DNA of 64,000 nucleotides from Fremontodendron californicum (lineage: Eukaryota; Streptophyta; Magnoliopsida; Malvales; Malvaceae): contig JAULJL010000046.1 of assembly GCA_030761205.1 (NCBI GenBank), positions 11,983,590-12,047,589 on the forward strand, given 5' to 3'. Shown one piece after another: positions 28,227-37,282 of this stretch. Every line of letters starts with the position of its first letter. The stretch's first letter is position 1. The notes beneath the pieces are model-generated. The model was given only the letters and a program-made list of their open reading frames with translations. It was not told where the DNA came from and searched no databases. The position numbers and the translations under genes were made by a program.

Positions 28227-28234
28227 TATAAATA
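28227..28234 (+). promoter_or_regulatory. TATA box of the element D 5' LTR
   Basis: TATAAATA followed by GAGGGCC. The same box sits at 39643-39650 in the 3' LTR and on the minus strand at 27376-27383 and 48167-48174 in the LTRs of C. Confidence 0.75.
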
Positions 28235-29427
28235 GAGGGCCTTGGATGATTGTAAGGGATCATATTGGAGATTGGTAGGATATTAGCCATTTTAACAAAA
28301 TTCTCTAAGTTTTCTTCTTCTTTCTTTTCTCTAGTTTTCTTTTTCTTTAGAAAGAGCAAGAGGTTGGATAATTAATATTCTTCTTCTTCTTCTTCTTTCT
28401 TTCTTTTATTTTCTTCTTAGATTCTATTTAATTTTATGTTTATAATGCCTATGCTAGGCTAAACTTCTATTTGGTTAAGGGTGATTTCAAAGCCCTAGAC
28501 ATGTGTTGTGATTGATTTTCAGATTCTATCTATCATTAATTTTCTATCAAAGTTGCTTATGTTCTTCTACAAGAATTGTTCATGATGTTGTCTTGATTTG
28601 TTTAGGTGTACAACTAGATAGATCTTGATAATTATCTATTGCTAGTTTAGGAGTCTTGATCCGTGTAATTGTCTTGATTTCCTATTCATAAGTGGCAATT
28701 TGTGATTAATGATTATGGTCAAGTTTTCAATAATTGCAAAGTGGAACATAACCTAAGTTGAACAATCCGAGCTTATGTGTTTGTTGCTTAGATCAACCTA
28801 TCTTTCTCATCATAAAGCTGCCATTAAATTGAATCTAGAGAGCTTATTCTAGGTTGTTTGATGGTTAGAGATTAAATAGAGAGCTTGTTCTATTTAACGA
28901 CAAACTAAGGAAAGATTGGGATAACAGAGCTTGTTGTTATCTACGGTTGTTAACTTTGATAGTTGGTTGATATTGATAGATCTGAAATTGATTCTTAATG
29001 ATGTCTAGTGGTGGAGAATGAAACCTTAACCATATTTTTCATTTTTGATTCTTCTTACTTGTTTTCTTACTTTTCTAGTTTGCTTATTTTTAAAAGTATA
29101 TTTATTTTTATTGGCTGGTTATACCGCCTAATTTGTATATTAATTTTGTTTTATTTTTATTGGCTGGTTATACCGCCTAATTTAGTATATATATTTTTAT
29201 TGGCTGGTTATACCGCCTTGCTTCTTATTCTTATTATTTACTTTAGTTTAAATCTAACTTCAAAAACCCCTTTTCTTTTATTGTTCTTGAATTTAAGTTT
29301 TAAACTATCAACTTATAAACTAAAACCCAATCCCTGAGGACTCGACCCTTGCTAACTACTATACTTACAATTGATCTTTTTAGTGCAAGGTTAAATAAGA
29401 TACACTCTTTTGGGTGCATCAAGTTTT

Positions 29428-29445
29428 TGGCGCCGTTGCCGGGGA
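29428..29445 (+). other. Primer binding site of element D (tRNA-Asp type)
   Basis: TGGCGCCGTTGCCGGGGA, six bases after the LTR end. From memory this is complementary to the 3' end of plant tRNA-Asp(GTC), the primer used by many Athila-like elements. Confidence 0.8.
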
Positions 29446-29529
29446 TTGCTTTCTTTAGTTTATTAGTTTATTGGTTTATTCTTATTTTCTGTTCTAATTA
29501 TTTACTTTCTTATATTTTTTTATCAGTGA

Positions 29530-32500
29530 ATGTTCCAAGCTCCCGAAAAAGACTTACGACTTAGAAAAATTCGGGAATTTATAACTTCTCACCAACAACC
29601 AATCGAGGAGTTGATCCAAAACATCCAAGAGAAGCAAGGAGAGATGGCAGCAGCTGACAACCGAACTCTCAAGGAGCTAGCCGCTCCGGACTTGGGTCAA
29701 CAACCATTATGCATTGAATATGCCAATCTTGAGGTAGCTTTTGAATTAAAATCTGGTTTGATTCACCTTCTCCCAACTTTTCATGGTTTTGCAGGAGAGG
29801 ATCCAAATAAGCACCTCAAGGAATTCCATGTAGTTTGCTCAAGCATGAGACCAACAGGGGTCATGGAAGAGCAAGTTAAGTTGAGAGCCTTCCCATTCTC
29901 TCTAGCTGATTCAGCAAAGGAATGGCTCTACTATCTACCATCCGGGACCATCACTACATGGAATGATTTGAAGAAAGCATTCTTGGAAAGGTATTTCCCA
30001 GCATCTAAGGCTGCCAACATTAGGAAAGAGATATGTGGGATTCGGCAATACAACGGAGAGTCCTTATATGAATATTGGGAGAGGTTCAAGAAACTTTGCG
30101 CATCATGTCCACACCATCAAATAAGTGAACAACTTCTCATCCAATACTTCTATGAAGGTCTCATGCCCATGGAGAGAAGTATGATAGATGCCGCTAGTGG
30201 GGGAGCTCTAGTTGATAAGACTCCCAGGGCTGCTAGAACATTAATCTCCAACATGGCAGCCAATTCTCAACAGTTCTCAATGAGACAAGATCCACCACCA
30301 CAATCCAAGAGAGTTAATGAGGTAAGTATATCATCCCTTGAACAAAAATTTGATAAACTGACTTCTCTTGTTCAACAATTGGCTGTAGGTAAAATACAAC
30401 AAATAAAGGCTTGTGGCATATGTTCAAACATAGGGCACCAAACTGATATGTGTCCAACACTTCAAGAGGATACCAATGAACATGTGAATGCCATGGGTGG
30501 ATTTCAGAACCAATCAAGGAAATATGATCCCTACTCAAACACATACAATCCAGGATGGAGGGATCATCCAAACTTCAATTATGGAGGGAACCAATCACAA
30601 ACTATTCCTCCACCATTTGACCACAGGCCACCGGGTTTTCAGCAAAGAGTGCAACAACCATACCAAACCCGACAACAACTACCACCCACCCAAAATTCAG
30701 GTACTTCTCTTGAAGATCTTGTTAAAGCTCTTTCTACTAATACAATTCAATTTCAACAGGAAACAAAGACAAGTATTCGAAATTTGGAGACTCAAATAGG
30801 GCAATTGGCAACAACCATGAGTCAAATGCAAGCAAGGGATTCTGGGAAATTACCTTCCCAAACCATAGTGAATCCAAGAGAGAATGCCAATGCTATAAAT
30901 TTAAGAAGTGGGAAACAGCTAGAGACACCACAAAATGATAGTGCTCAAGGGGAGAACAATACCATGGCATCCTCTTCACATCCCAACGAGCCACTAAAAA
31001 AGGTAATTCCTAAACCATCCTTTCCTTCTTATATAACTCCTCCACCTTTTCCTAGCAGGTTAGCAAAGTCCAAGAAGGAGGAGCAAGAGAAGGAAATTTT
31101 GGAAACCTTCCGGAAAGTAGAGGTGAACATTCCTTTACTAGATGCTATCAAGCAAGTGCCAAGATATGCCAAGTTCCTAAAAGAGTTGTGCACATCTAAA
31201 CGGAAGTTGAAATGGAATGAAAAGGTAAGTGTGGGGGAGAATGTGTCAGCTGTTCTTCAAAAGAAACTCCCACCTAAATGCAAGGATCCAGGTATGTTTA
31301 CCATTCCTTGTAAGATAGGCAACACCAGGTTTGAGCGTGCTATGCTAGATCTAGGGGCATCTATTAATGTCATGCCATATTCAATTTATGCTTCATTGAA
31401 TCTAGGACCATTAGAGGAAACCGGTGTTATAATACAACTTGCTGACCGTTCTAACACTTATCCAAGAGGAGTTGTAGAAGACGTTCTTGTACAGGTTAAT
31501 GAATTGGTTTTTCCCGCTGACTTTTATGTTATTGAGATGGAAGATGAGATGTCTTCTAATCCCACACCTATTCTATTAGGGAGACCATTCTTGAAAACAG
31601 CAAGAACTAAAATAGATGTACATGATGGCACTTTAACTATGGAATTTGATGGTGAAATAATTCGCTTTAACATTTTTGAGGCCATGAGATATCCTAGTGA
31701 TGTGCATTCTGTTTTTAATATTGATATAATTGACTCACTAGTGCAGCAAGCTTATGAGCTAGATGGTGAAGATAGTGTGGAAATAGTCCTTAGCAACCAT
31801 CTCGGAATGGGGAATGCTAAACTAGCCTTGAGTGACCATGTGGAAGGGGCACTAGAATCTTTACACTCGCTGCAACCTAAAGATGCAAGGTTTGATGTTT
31901 CATTTATTGATTTGCCTTTATCTAATGAGAAACTTCTACCTTCCATTTTGCAGGCACCAACTTTAGAATTGAAACCACTACCGAACCACTTGAAATATTT
32001 GTTCTTAGGGGAAAAGGACACACTACCTGTCATCATTGCCAAAGAGCTCACACCTTTGCAAGAAGAGCGACTTATCCGGGTGCTTAGAGAGCATAAAACA
32101 GCAATTGGTTGGACAATTGCCGATATCAAGGGAATAAGCCCATCCATGTGCATGCACCGGATTTTGTTAGAGGAAGGGTCTAAACCAACAAGAGAAGCAC
32201 AAAGAAGATTGAACCCTCCTATGATGGAGGTTGTGAAAAAGGAGATACTGAAGCTCCTAGATGTTGGAGTGATCTATCCTATCTCGGATAGCAAATGGGT
32301 GAGCCCAGTCCAAGTGGTTCCAAAGAAATCAGGTGTAACGGTGGTAACAAATAATGAGAATGAACTTGTTCCTACTAGGATTCAAACAGGATGGCGAGTT
32401 TGTATTGATTATCGTAAACTTAATTCCACAACTCGCAAAGACCACTTTCCTTTACCTTTTATTGATCAAATGCTTGAAAGGTTAGCTGGCCATTCTCATT

Positions 32501-34863
32501 ATTGTTTTCTTGATGGTTTTTCAGGTTATAATCAGATAGCCATTGCTCCGGAGGACCAAGAGAAAACAACATTCACATGTCCATTTGGTACTTTTGCATA
32601 CCGGCGTATGCCATTTGGTCTTTGTAATGCACCAGCTACATTCCAAAGGTGTATGGTTAGCATATTTTCAGATTATGTAGAGAATATCATAGAAGTGTTT
32701 ATGGATGATTTTAGTGTCTATGGTGATTCTTTTGATAGATGTCTAGAGAACCTTACACTTGTACTTGAAAGATGCATGGAAACTAACCTTGTTTTGAATT
32801 GGGAAAAATGTCACTTTATGGTAGAACAAGGAATAGTTTTGGGCCATGTTATTTCTTCTAGAGGGATAGAGGTTGATAAGTCTAAAATAGATATTATGCA
32901 TTCTTTACCACCTCCCACAAATGTGAGAGAGGTTCGTTCTTTTCTTGGACATGCAGGTTTCTATAGGAGATTTATCAAAGACTTCTCAAAGATCACATTA
33001 CCTCTTTGCAAGCTACTACAAAAAGATGTGGTTTTCCACTTTGATGATAAATGCAAAGAGGCGTTTGAAACATTGAAGGGACTCTTGACATCAGCTCCTA
33101 TCATCCAACCACCAGATTGGAATGTACCTTTTGAAATCATGTGTGATGCTAGTGACTATGCCATTGGAGCTGTTTTGGGCCAACGGGTTGGGAAAGCCTC
33201 ACATGCCATTTATTATGCCTCAAGAACTCTTAATGATGCTCAATTGAACTATTCCACTACTGAAAAAGAACTTTTGGTTGTTGTATTTGCTTTAGAAAAA
33301 TTTCGATCTTATTTAATTGGTACTAAAGTAATTGTATTTTCTGACCATGCAGCCCTTAAGTACTTACTCACTAAAAAGGAGGCCAAACCAAGGTTGATTA
33401 GATGGATACTTCTCTTACAAGAGTTTGATTTGGAGATAAAAGATAAGAGAGGTAGTGACAACCTGGTTGCGGACCATCTTAGCCGTTTAGTTCATGAAGA
33501 TGATGCACTACCCTTGAATGAGAACTTTCCGGATGAGCAACTTCTTTTTATAAGAACAACAACTCCTTGGTATGCTGATATTGTTAATTACTTAGTTACC
33601 AAGAAGTTGCCACAAGAGTTGACACAAGCTCAAAGAAATAAGATCAAGAGTGATGCCAAATACTACATATGGGATGATCCTTACCTTTGGAAGCATTGCT
33701 CCGATCAGATTATAAGAAGGTGTGTACTCGAAACTGAATTTCAATCTATTCTCACCTTTTGTCACTCTTATGCATGTGGAGGACACTTTGGATCCAAAAG
33801 AACAGCCATGAAAGTTCTTGATTCTGGATTTTATTGGCCTACCATATTCAAAGATGCATACCTCTTTTGCAAGTCATGTGATCGTTGCCAAAGAACTGGT
33901 AACTTAGGTGCTAGAAATCAAATGCCTCAAACTCCAATACTTATTGTTGAAATTTTTGATGTATGGGGCATGGATTTCATGGGACCTTTTCCTCCTTCTT
34001 TTGGTAATCTTTATATTTTACTTGCCGTTGATTATGTTTCAAAGTGGGTGGAAGCAAAATCCACTAGGACTAATGACTCTAAAGTTGTTTCAGATTTTGT
34101 CAAGACTAACATCTTGGCTAGGTTTGGAACGCCAAAGGCCATAATCAGCGATAGAGGTACTCACTTTTGCAATAGGACTATGGAAGCACTTTTGAGGAAG
34201 TATAACATCACACACAAGGTCTCCACCTCATATCATCCTCAAACTAGTGGGCAAGCTGAAGTGTCAAACCGAGAAGTTAAGTCCATCCTTGAAAAGACAG
34301 TTAATCCAAATAGGAAGGATTGGAGTTCACGACTTGATGATGCACTTTGGGCTTATAGGACAGCATATAAGACACCCATTGGTATGTCTCCTTATCGACT
34401 TGTTTATGGTAAGCCTTGTCATCTTCCGGTTGAATTGGAACATAAATCATATTGGGCTATCAAACAATGCAACATGGAGATGGATGAGATAGGAAAGAAA
34501 AGAAAACTTGACCTACAAGAATTAGAGGAGATAAGGAATGATGCCTATCAGAATTCTAGGATTTACAAGGAAAAGACTAAGGCATTCCATGACAAGATGA
34601 TATCAAGAAAAGAATTTGTTGTTGAACAAAAAGTTCTTCTCTTCCATTCACGCCTTAAGTTATATCCAGGTAAGTTACGTTCTCGTTGGGTTGGACCTTT
34701 TGTTATTACTAATGTATTTACTCATGGTGCAGTTGAAATCCAAAGCCCAAAAACAGATAAGGCATTCAAAGTGAATGGTCATAGATTGAAGCCTTACTAT
34801 GAGAACTTTCCAATACAAGATGTGGAGGAGTTTCCACTTTTTGAGCCAAAGTATGTTGAATAA
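29530..34863 (+). CDS. Element D gag-pol polyprotein (Athila-like), intact
   Basis: One open frame of 1777 codons. Gag covers about residues 1-470, with the Athila-type stretch FELKSGLIHLLPTFHG and a zinc knuckle CGICSNIGHQTDMC (295-308). Aspartic protease has D607-L-G-A-S, with Leu in place of the usual Ser or Thr. RT starts near VCIDYRKLN (957) and has FMDD at 1057-1060. RNase H has CDAS (Asp 1206). Integrase has the HHCC region from about 1410 and a catalytic triad D1482, D1541, E1577. A GPF module lies at 1722-1724, and no chromodomain follows. No stop or frameshift interrupts it and all catalytic residues are present, so the product should be active if expressed. The start is the first ATG after an in-frame TGA; the next Met (MAAADNRTLKELAAPD, 29644) resembles starts in other Athila gags and may be the real one. 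Confidence 0.95.
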   Translation: MFQAPEKDLRLRKIREFITSHQQPIEELIQNIQEKQGEMAAADNRTLKELAAPDLGQQPLCIEYANLEVAFELKSGLIHLLPTFHGFAGEDPNKHLKEFHVVCSSMRPTGVMEEQVKLRAFPFSLADSAKEWLYYLPSGTITTWNDLKKAFLERYFPASKAANIRKEICGIRQYNGESLYEYWERFKKLCASCPHHQISEQLLIQYFYEGLMPMERSMIDAASGGALVDKTPRAARTLISNMAANSQQFSMRQDPPPQSKRVNEVSISSLEQKFDKLTSLVQQLAVGKIQQIKACGICSNIGHQTDMCPTLQEDTNEHVNAMGGFQNQSRKYDPYSNTYNPGWRDHPNFNYGGNQSQTIPPPFDHRPPGFQQRVQQPYQTRQQLPPTQNSGTSLEDLVKALSTNTIQFQQETKTSIRNLETQIGQLATTMSQMQARDSGKLPSQTIVNPRENANAINLRSGKQLETPQNDSAQGENNTMASSSHPNEPLKKVIPKPSFPSYITPPPFPSRLAKSKKEEQEKEILETFRKVEVNIPLLDAIKQVPRYAKFLKELCTSKRKLKWNEKVSVGENVSAVLQKKLPPKCKDPGMFTIPCKIGNTRFERAMLDLGASINVMPYSIYASLNLGPLEETGVIIQLADRSNTYPRGVVEDVLVQVNELVFPADFYVIEMEDEMSSNPTPILLGRPFLKTARTKIDVHDGTLTMEFDGEIIRFNIFEAMRYPSDVHSVFNIDIIDSLVQQAYELDGEDSVEIVLSNHLGMGNAKLALSDHVEGALESLHSLQPKDARFDVSFIDLPLSNEKLLPSILQAPTLELKPLPNHLKYLFLGEKDTLPVIIAKELTPLQEERLIRVLREHKTAIGWTIADIKGISPSMCMHRILLEEGSKPTREAQRRLNPPMMEVVKKEILKLLDVGVIYPISDSKWVSPVQVVPKKSGVTVVTNNENELVPTRIQTGWRVCIDYRKLNSTTRKDHFPLPFIDQMLERLAGHSHYCFLDGFSGYNQIAIAPEDQEKTTFTCPFGTFAYRRMPFGLCNAPATFQRCMVSIFSDYVENIIEVFMDDFSVYGDSFDRCLENLTLVLERCMETNLVLNWEKCHFMVEQGIVLGHVISSRGIEVDKSKIDIMHSLPPPTNVREVRSFLGHAGFYRRFIKDFSKITLPLCKLLQKDVVFHFDDKCKEAFETLKGLLTSAPIIQPPDWNVPFEIMCDASDYAIGAVLGQRVGKASHAIYYASRTLNDAQLNYSTTEKELLVVVFALEKFRSYLIGTKVIVFSDHAALKYLLTKKEAKPRLIRWILLLQEFDLEIKDKRGSDNLVADHLSRLVHEDDALPLNENFPDEQLLFIRTTTPWYADIVNYLVTKKLPQELTQAQRNKIKSDAKYYIWDDPYLWKHCSDQIIRRCVLETEFQSILTFCHSYACGGHFGSKRTAMKVLDSGFYWPTIFKDAYLFCKSCDRCQRTGNLGARNQMPQTPILIVEIFDVWGMDFMGPFPPSFGNLYILLAVDYVSKWVEAKSTRTNDSKVVSDFVKTNILARFGTPKAIISDRGTHFCNRTMEALLRKYNITHKVSTSYHPQTSGQAEVSNREVKSILEKTVNPNRKDWSSRLDDALWAYRTAYKTPIGMSPYRLVYGKPCHLPVELEHKSYWAIKQCNMEMDEIGKKRKLDLQELEEIRNDAYQNSRIYKEKTKAFHDKMISRKEFVVEQKVLLFHSRLKLYPGKLRSRWVGPFVITNVFTHGAVEIQSPKTDKAFKVNGHRLKPYYENFPIQDVEEFPLFEPKYVE

Positions 34864-34902
34864 TAATGGCATGGGTCTAAGTTAGGCTGAGGACAATAAA
34901 CC

Positions 34903-34927
34903 AAGCGCTTCTTGGGAGGCAACCCAA
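34903..34927 (+). promoter_or_regulatory. Conserved Athila post-pol motif with hairpin
   Basis: AAGCGCTT palindrome (34903-34910), then TTGGGAGGCAACCCAA, which can fold as a 5-bp stem with a 6-nt loop (34912-34927). I recall this motif shortly after pol in Athila-type elements. Its role is not known to me. The rest of 34864-35201 is T-rich and holds a TATA-like box at 35146. Confidence 0.6.
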
Positions 34928-35145
34928 AAGGATGGAAAGCATCTATTATATCAGATTTGCATATTCCTTACTCTCCATCATTCTATCTTTTATTGTTTTT
35001 CTTTTCTTTTGTTTAATAGTTCTTTTCTCTTACAAGATGTAAATATAATTTTTAATTTATTTTTTTAACCCCGGTTAAATGGCGGATAACGGTACTCCGT
35101 GATTATTTAAATCGGTTCCATCAGCTACCCACAAAACTGATATTG

Positions 35146-35154
35146 TATATAAAT
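35146..35154 (+). promoter_or_regulatory. Possible internal TATA box for the 178-aa gene
   Basis: TATATAAAT lies 47 nt before the end of a long pyrimidine tract and TTTTTTTTTTCAG at the ATG (35202). It could be an internal promoter; alternatively the CAG could be a splice acceptor for a subgenomic RNA. The same layout is conserved in C on the minus strand, where the sequence before the ATG reads CAAG. Confidence 0.35.
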
Positions 35155-35201
35155 TTCTCTTCCAATTTCTCTTTCAATTTTTTTTCATTTTTTTTTTCAG
35201 G

Positions 35202-35738
35202 ATGGATGATATTCTCACAAGATTGCAGAAACGATTTCCTCCTTTTCCTCGAAATATTTTACTGAAGCTTTACCAAGTTCGACTTGAGAGATTAAGAATG
35301 CTTATGCACAAAGGGATTCCTGACGACATACGTTGGCTAATTGAAGCCAAGGTACGTGAAGATGAATATCTTCCTGTTTTGCATTTACCAGGTACAGGTA
35401 GAAGCACTTTTGCAAAGAAGCGACGAGCAAAGCGCATGAGTTCAAATTGCCACAAATGTGCACGATGGACGTGTAACGGTAAATGTCGTTCTATTGGGAT
35501 TCCGTCCTCTAATCGAGATGATAAAATTGAATTCATTAAGGATGGACTGAGTAAGGAGAATTTGGGTAATATCCAACTTTCTCTTGAGACGCATCCTAGT
35601 GGAGACGTACAAAGAGAAATTCTTGATTTATGGCCGCAATTCCAAAGGGAATGGCAACATCTTGGGAATCTGATGTTAAAAGACCCTGTTTGCCAGCTTG
35701 TAAGAAAACTGGATGGGAAGCATATCCTCGACTCATAG
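35202..35738 (+). CDS. Accessory 178-aa protein: basic patch plus Cys cluster, nucleic-acid-binding type
   Basis: Separate frame 336 bp after gag-pol. Residues 1-60 are mixed helical-looking sequence with Leu and Arg heptad-like spacing. A basic patch AKKRRAKR (71-78) is followed at once by a four-cysteine cluster C83-x2-C86-x4-C91-x3-C95. The rest is polar, with a second helical-looking stretch. There is no signal peptide or membrane segment, so it is not an env protein. A patch of basic residues directly before a compact Cys cluster is the layout of small nucleic-acid-binding proteins, including the cysteine-rich proteins of some plant flexuous viruses (carlavirus type). I infer that resemblance from layout only. 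Element C carries the same frame intact. Confidence 0.7.
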   Translation: MDDILTRLQKRFPPFPRNILLKLYQVRLERLRMLMHKGIPDDIRWLIEAKVREDEYLPVLHLPGTGRSTFAKKRRAKRMSSNCHKCARWTCNGKCRSIGIPSSNRDDKIEFIKDGLSKENLGNIQLSLETHPSGDVQREILDLWPQFQREWQHLGNLMLKDPVCQLVRKLDGKHILDS

Positions 35739-36012
35739 AAGGCGTTTAAGCCGTTTCTGGACGTAAAACCAGAGGAAGATGTGAGCCACAATCACAACTA
35801 CAATAAATGACTTCTCAGCTTTTGGTTTGATTTGCAATAACTTTATTTTGTTTTAATTTACGTGTTGTTCGATTTGTGTAATTATTCTCGTTTTTTTTAT
35901 TTGTCTTTTACGGTTGATTTTTTTCTTCTCTTTTTGATTTTCTTCCTGAAATCACGCAAAAATCTTTTGTTAGGTTAACATTTTCTTCTGACAGGTCAGA
36001 TACACTTTCGGC

Positions 36013-36020
36013 GACATTAT
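36013..36020. repeat. 8-bp direct repeat GACATTAT, left copy, flanking the LOG-like segment
   Basis: GACATTAT here and at 36746-36753 bracket the LOG-like segment. In element C one copy remains (as AACATTAT on its strand, near 43233-43240) and everything between is gone. Confidence 0.85.
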
Positions 36021-36063
36021 TACTCTTGTCTGATTCACTACTCAGTCCTCTATATATTACACC

Positions 36064-36747
36064 ATGTACTCATTCTCTTTCAGGCACTCGAAAAAAAAAA
36101 TGGAAAGTACTTCATCCCAGCGCATTAAAAAAATTTGTGTCTTTGGAGGTGCTTATCCAGGGAAAAATAACATATTCGCTGATGAAGCCATAAGAGTTGG
36201 AGTAATACTTGCCCAACAAAAGATCCACTTGATTTATGGAGGCGGTAGTACGGGTTTAATGGGAGCAGTCGCTACAGCAGCACACACCGGAGGAAGTCCA
36301 GTTCTAGGAATCGTGCCAAAACTATTCACAAGTTTTTGTGGACCTACCGTGGGTAAGGAAATACAAGTCTGGAGTGTCCCTGAACGGATAACAATCATGT
36401 ACCATTCTGCCGATGCATTCATTGCTTTACCAGGAGGTCTGGGTACATTGGAAGAAATAGCTTGCGTGGCTTCTTGGTCATCTTTGGTCACAAATAAGAA
36501 ACCCATTGGTTTGCTTAATATTAATGGTTATTTTAGTAATTTGCTTTTATATTTAGATAATGCTGTGGATAATGGATTCATGTTTTCAGAGGCAAGGAGA
36601 ACCATAATTTCTGCTACAACCATTGAAGATTTACTTAAAAAGCTCCAAGCTTATGAGTGTTTATCTGCTACGGTTGTTTCGCAAACGCTCGGAAAAAGAA
36701 AAAGAGATATGGATGAGCAAGGAGTGGATTGCACTTTGTCTTTGTGA
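36064..36747 (+). CDS. LOG-like protein (cytokinin riboside 5'-monophosphate phosphoribohydrolase family) carried by element D
   Basis: 227 codons without an intron. Family motifs: KKICVFGG near the N-terminus, YGGGSTGLMG (58-67), HTGGSPVLGIVPK and the signature PGGLGTLEE (123-131), then KKPIGLLNINGYF. LOG enzymes release active cytokinin bases from their nucleotides in the cytosol or nucleus. The usual Arg-Lys pair before ADAFIALPGG is Arg-Ile here (R108, I109), so activity or specificity may differ. FGGA replaces the common FCGS. The tail has KRKRD (211-215). A TATA-like box (36051-36058) is only 6 nt before the first ATG, so the second Met (36100, residue 13) may be the real start and would give a typical 215-aa LOG. 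Plant LOG genes normally have several introns, so this is probably an mRNA-derived capture. Confidence 0.85.
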   Translation: MYSFSFRHSKKKMESTSSQRIKKICVFGGAYPGKNNIFADEAIRVGVILAQQKIHLIYGGGSTGLMGAVATAAHTGGSPVLGIVPKLFTSFCGPTVGKEIQVWSVPERITIMYHSADAFIALPGGLGTLEEIACVASWSSLVTNKKPIGLLNINGYFSNLLLYLDNAVDNGFMFSEARRTIISATTIEDLLKKLQAYECLSATVVSQTLGKRKRDMDEQGVDCTLSL

Positions 36748-36839
36748 CATTATCTAACATTTTGCTTGTTGTGTCTCAGTTATAATAAGTGGTTAGCAAC
36801 CTCTGCAGGTAATATCTCCTAAATTCTACCTTTAAAATT

Positions 36840-36859
36840 TGACATTGGGGACAATGTCA
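36840..36859 (+). other. Stem-loop 1 in the element D 3' region
   Basis: TGACATTG and CAATGTCA form an 8-bp stem around a GGGA loop, followed 14 nt later by a GGGGG run. It is conserved in C near 43133-43152. Confidence 0.6.
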
Positions 36860-36922
36860 TATTTTAGTAGGGGGTAAGGGACATATTTTGCTAATTTAAA
36901 AAAAAAAAAAAAAAAATTTATG

Positions 36923-37107
36923 AAGTATTCATTCTGAACAAGGTCTGAGTAAGGGAGACTTGAGACATACCTTGTCAGTTTGATTTCTTCTTTTCAAAAA
37001 AAAAAAAAAAAAAAAAAAAGTTTGTTGTGTTTTAAGCAATTTAGAAGTATTCATTCTGAACAAGGTCTGACTAAGGGAGACTTGAGACACACCTTGTCAA
37101 TTTGATT
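36923..37107 (+). repeat. 64-bp direct repeat, two copies 121 bp apart
   Basis: GAAGTATTCATTCTGAACAAGG... at 36923-36986 and 37044-37107, separated by T/A-rich sequence with a run of over 20 A. Element C has one copy near 43000-43070. Confidence 0.85.
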
Positions 37108-37260
37108 TTAATCTTTTTATGTTTACTTGTTAATTTTTGTTTAGTATTTTAAGATTATTTAGGTTGCATGAGTTTGTTTTGTTTTGAGTCTTAGCTGTTC
37201 CTATTCTTATGTTATTAGTTCTTTTCTCTTACACATGATTCTTTCATTTGGGTTAATAGA

Positions 37261-37282
37261 CTTACATTGAGGACAATGTAAG
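37261..37282 (+). other. Stem-loop 2 in the element D 3' region
   Basis: CTTACATTG and CAATGTAAG form a perfect 9-bp stem with an AGGA loop, followed 9 nt later by GTGTGGGGGG. It shares its core (ACATTG...CAATGT) with stem-loop 1. Confidence 0.65.

Larger units (their letters stand above)
27440..29421 (+). repeat. Element D 5' LTR
   Basis: TGATAACTCG...GGTGCATCA, 1982 bp. A TATA box (TATAAATA) at 28227-28234 marks the likely promoter, so U3 is about 800 bp. Upstream is a tandem 181-bp duplication (27771-28132). Near the end, three copies of a TTGGCTGGTTATACCGCC unit lie at 29111, 29160 and 29200. Confidence 0.95.

Noticed and set aside
31752..32153. 133-codon minus-strand frame opposite gag-pol of D
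   Set aside because: It lies antisense to an intact, motif-rich polyprotein and has no recognisable feature.
35202..35738. 178-aa frame as an env-like glycoprotein
   Set aside because: No signal peptide, membrane segment or heptad fusion region; composition is basic and Cys-clustered instead.
35270..35791. 173-codon minus-strand frame opposite the 178-aa gene (and 127 codons at 43467-43850)
   Set aside because: Antisense shadow; it lacks motifs, while the sense frame has the Cys cluster, the basic patch and the same length in both elements.
36064..36747. LOG-like frame as a resident host gene that the element merely surrounds
   Set aside because: It has no introns, lies between pol and the PPT inside one element with matching target duplications, and the flanking sequence is shared with element C.
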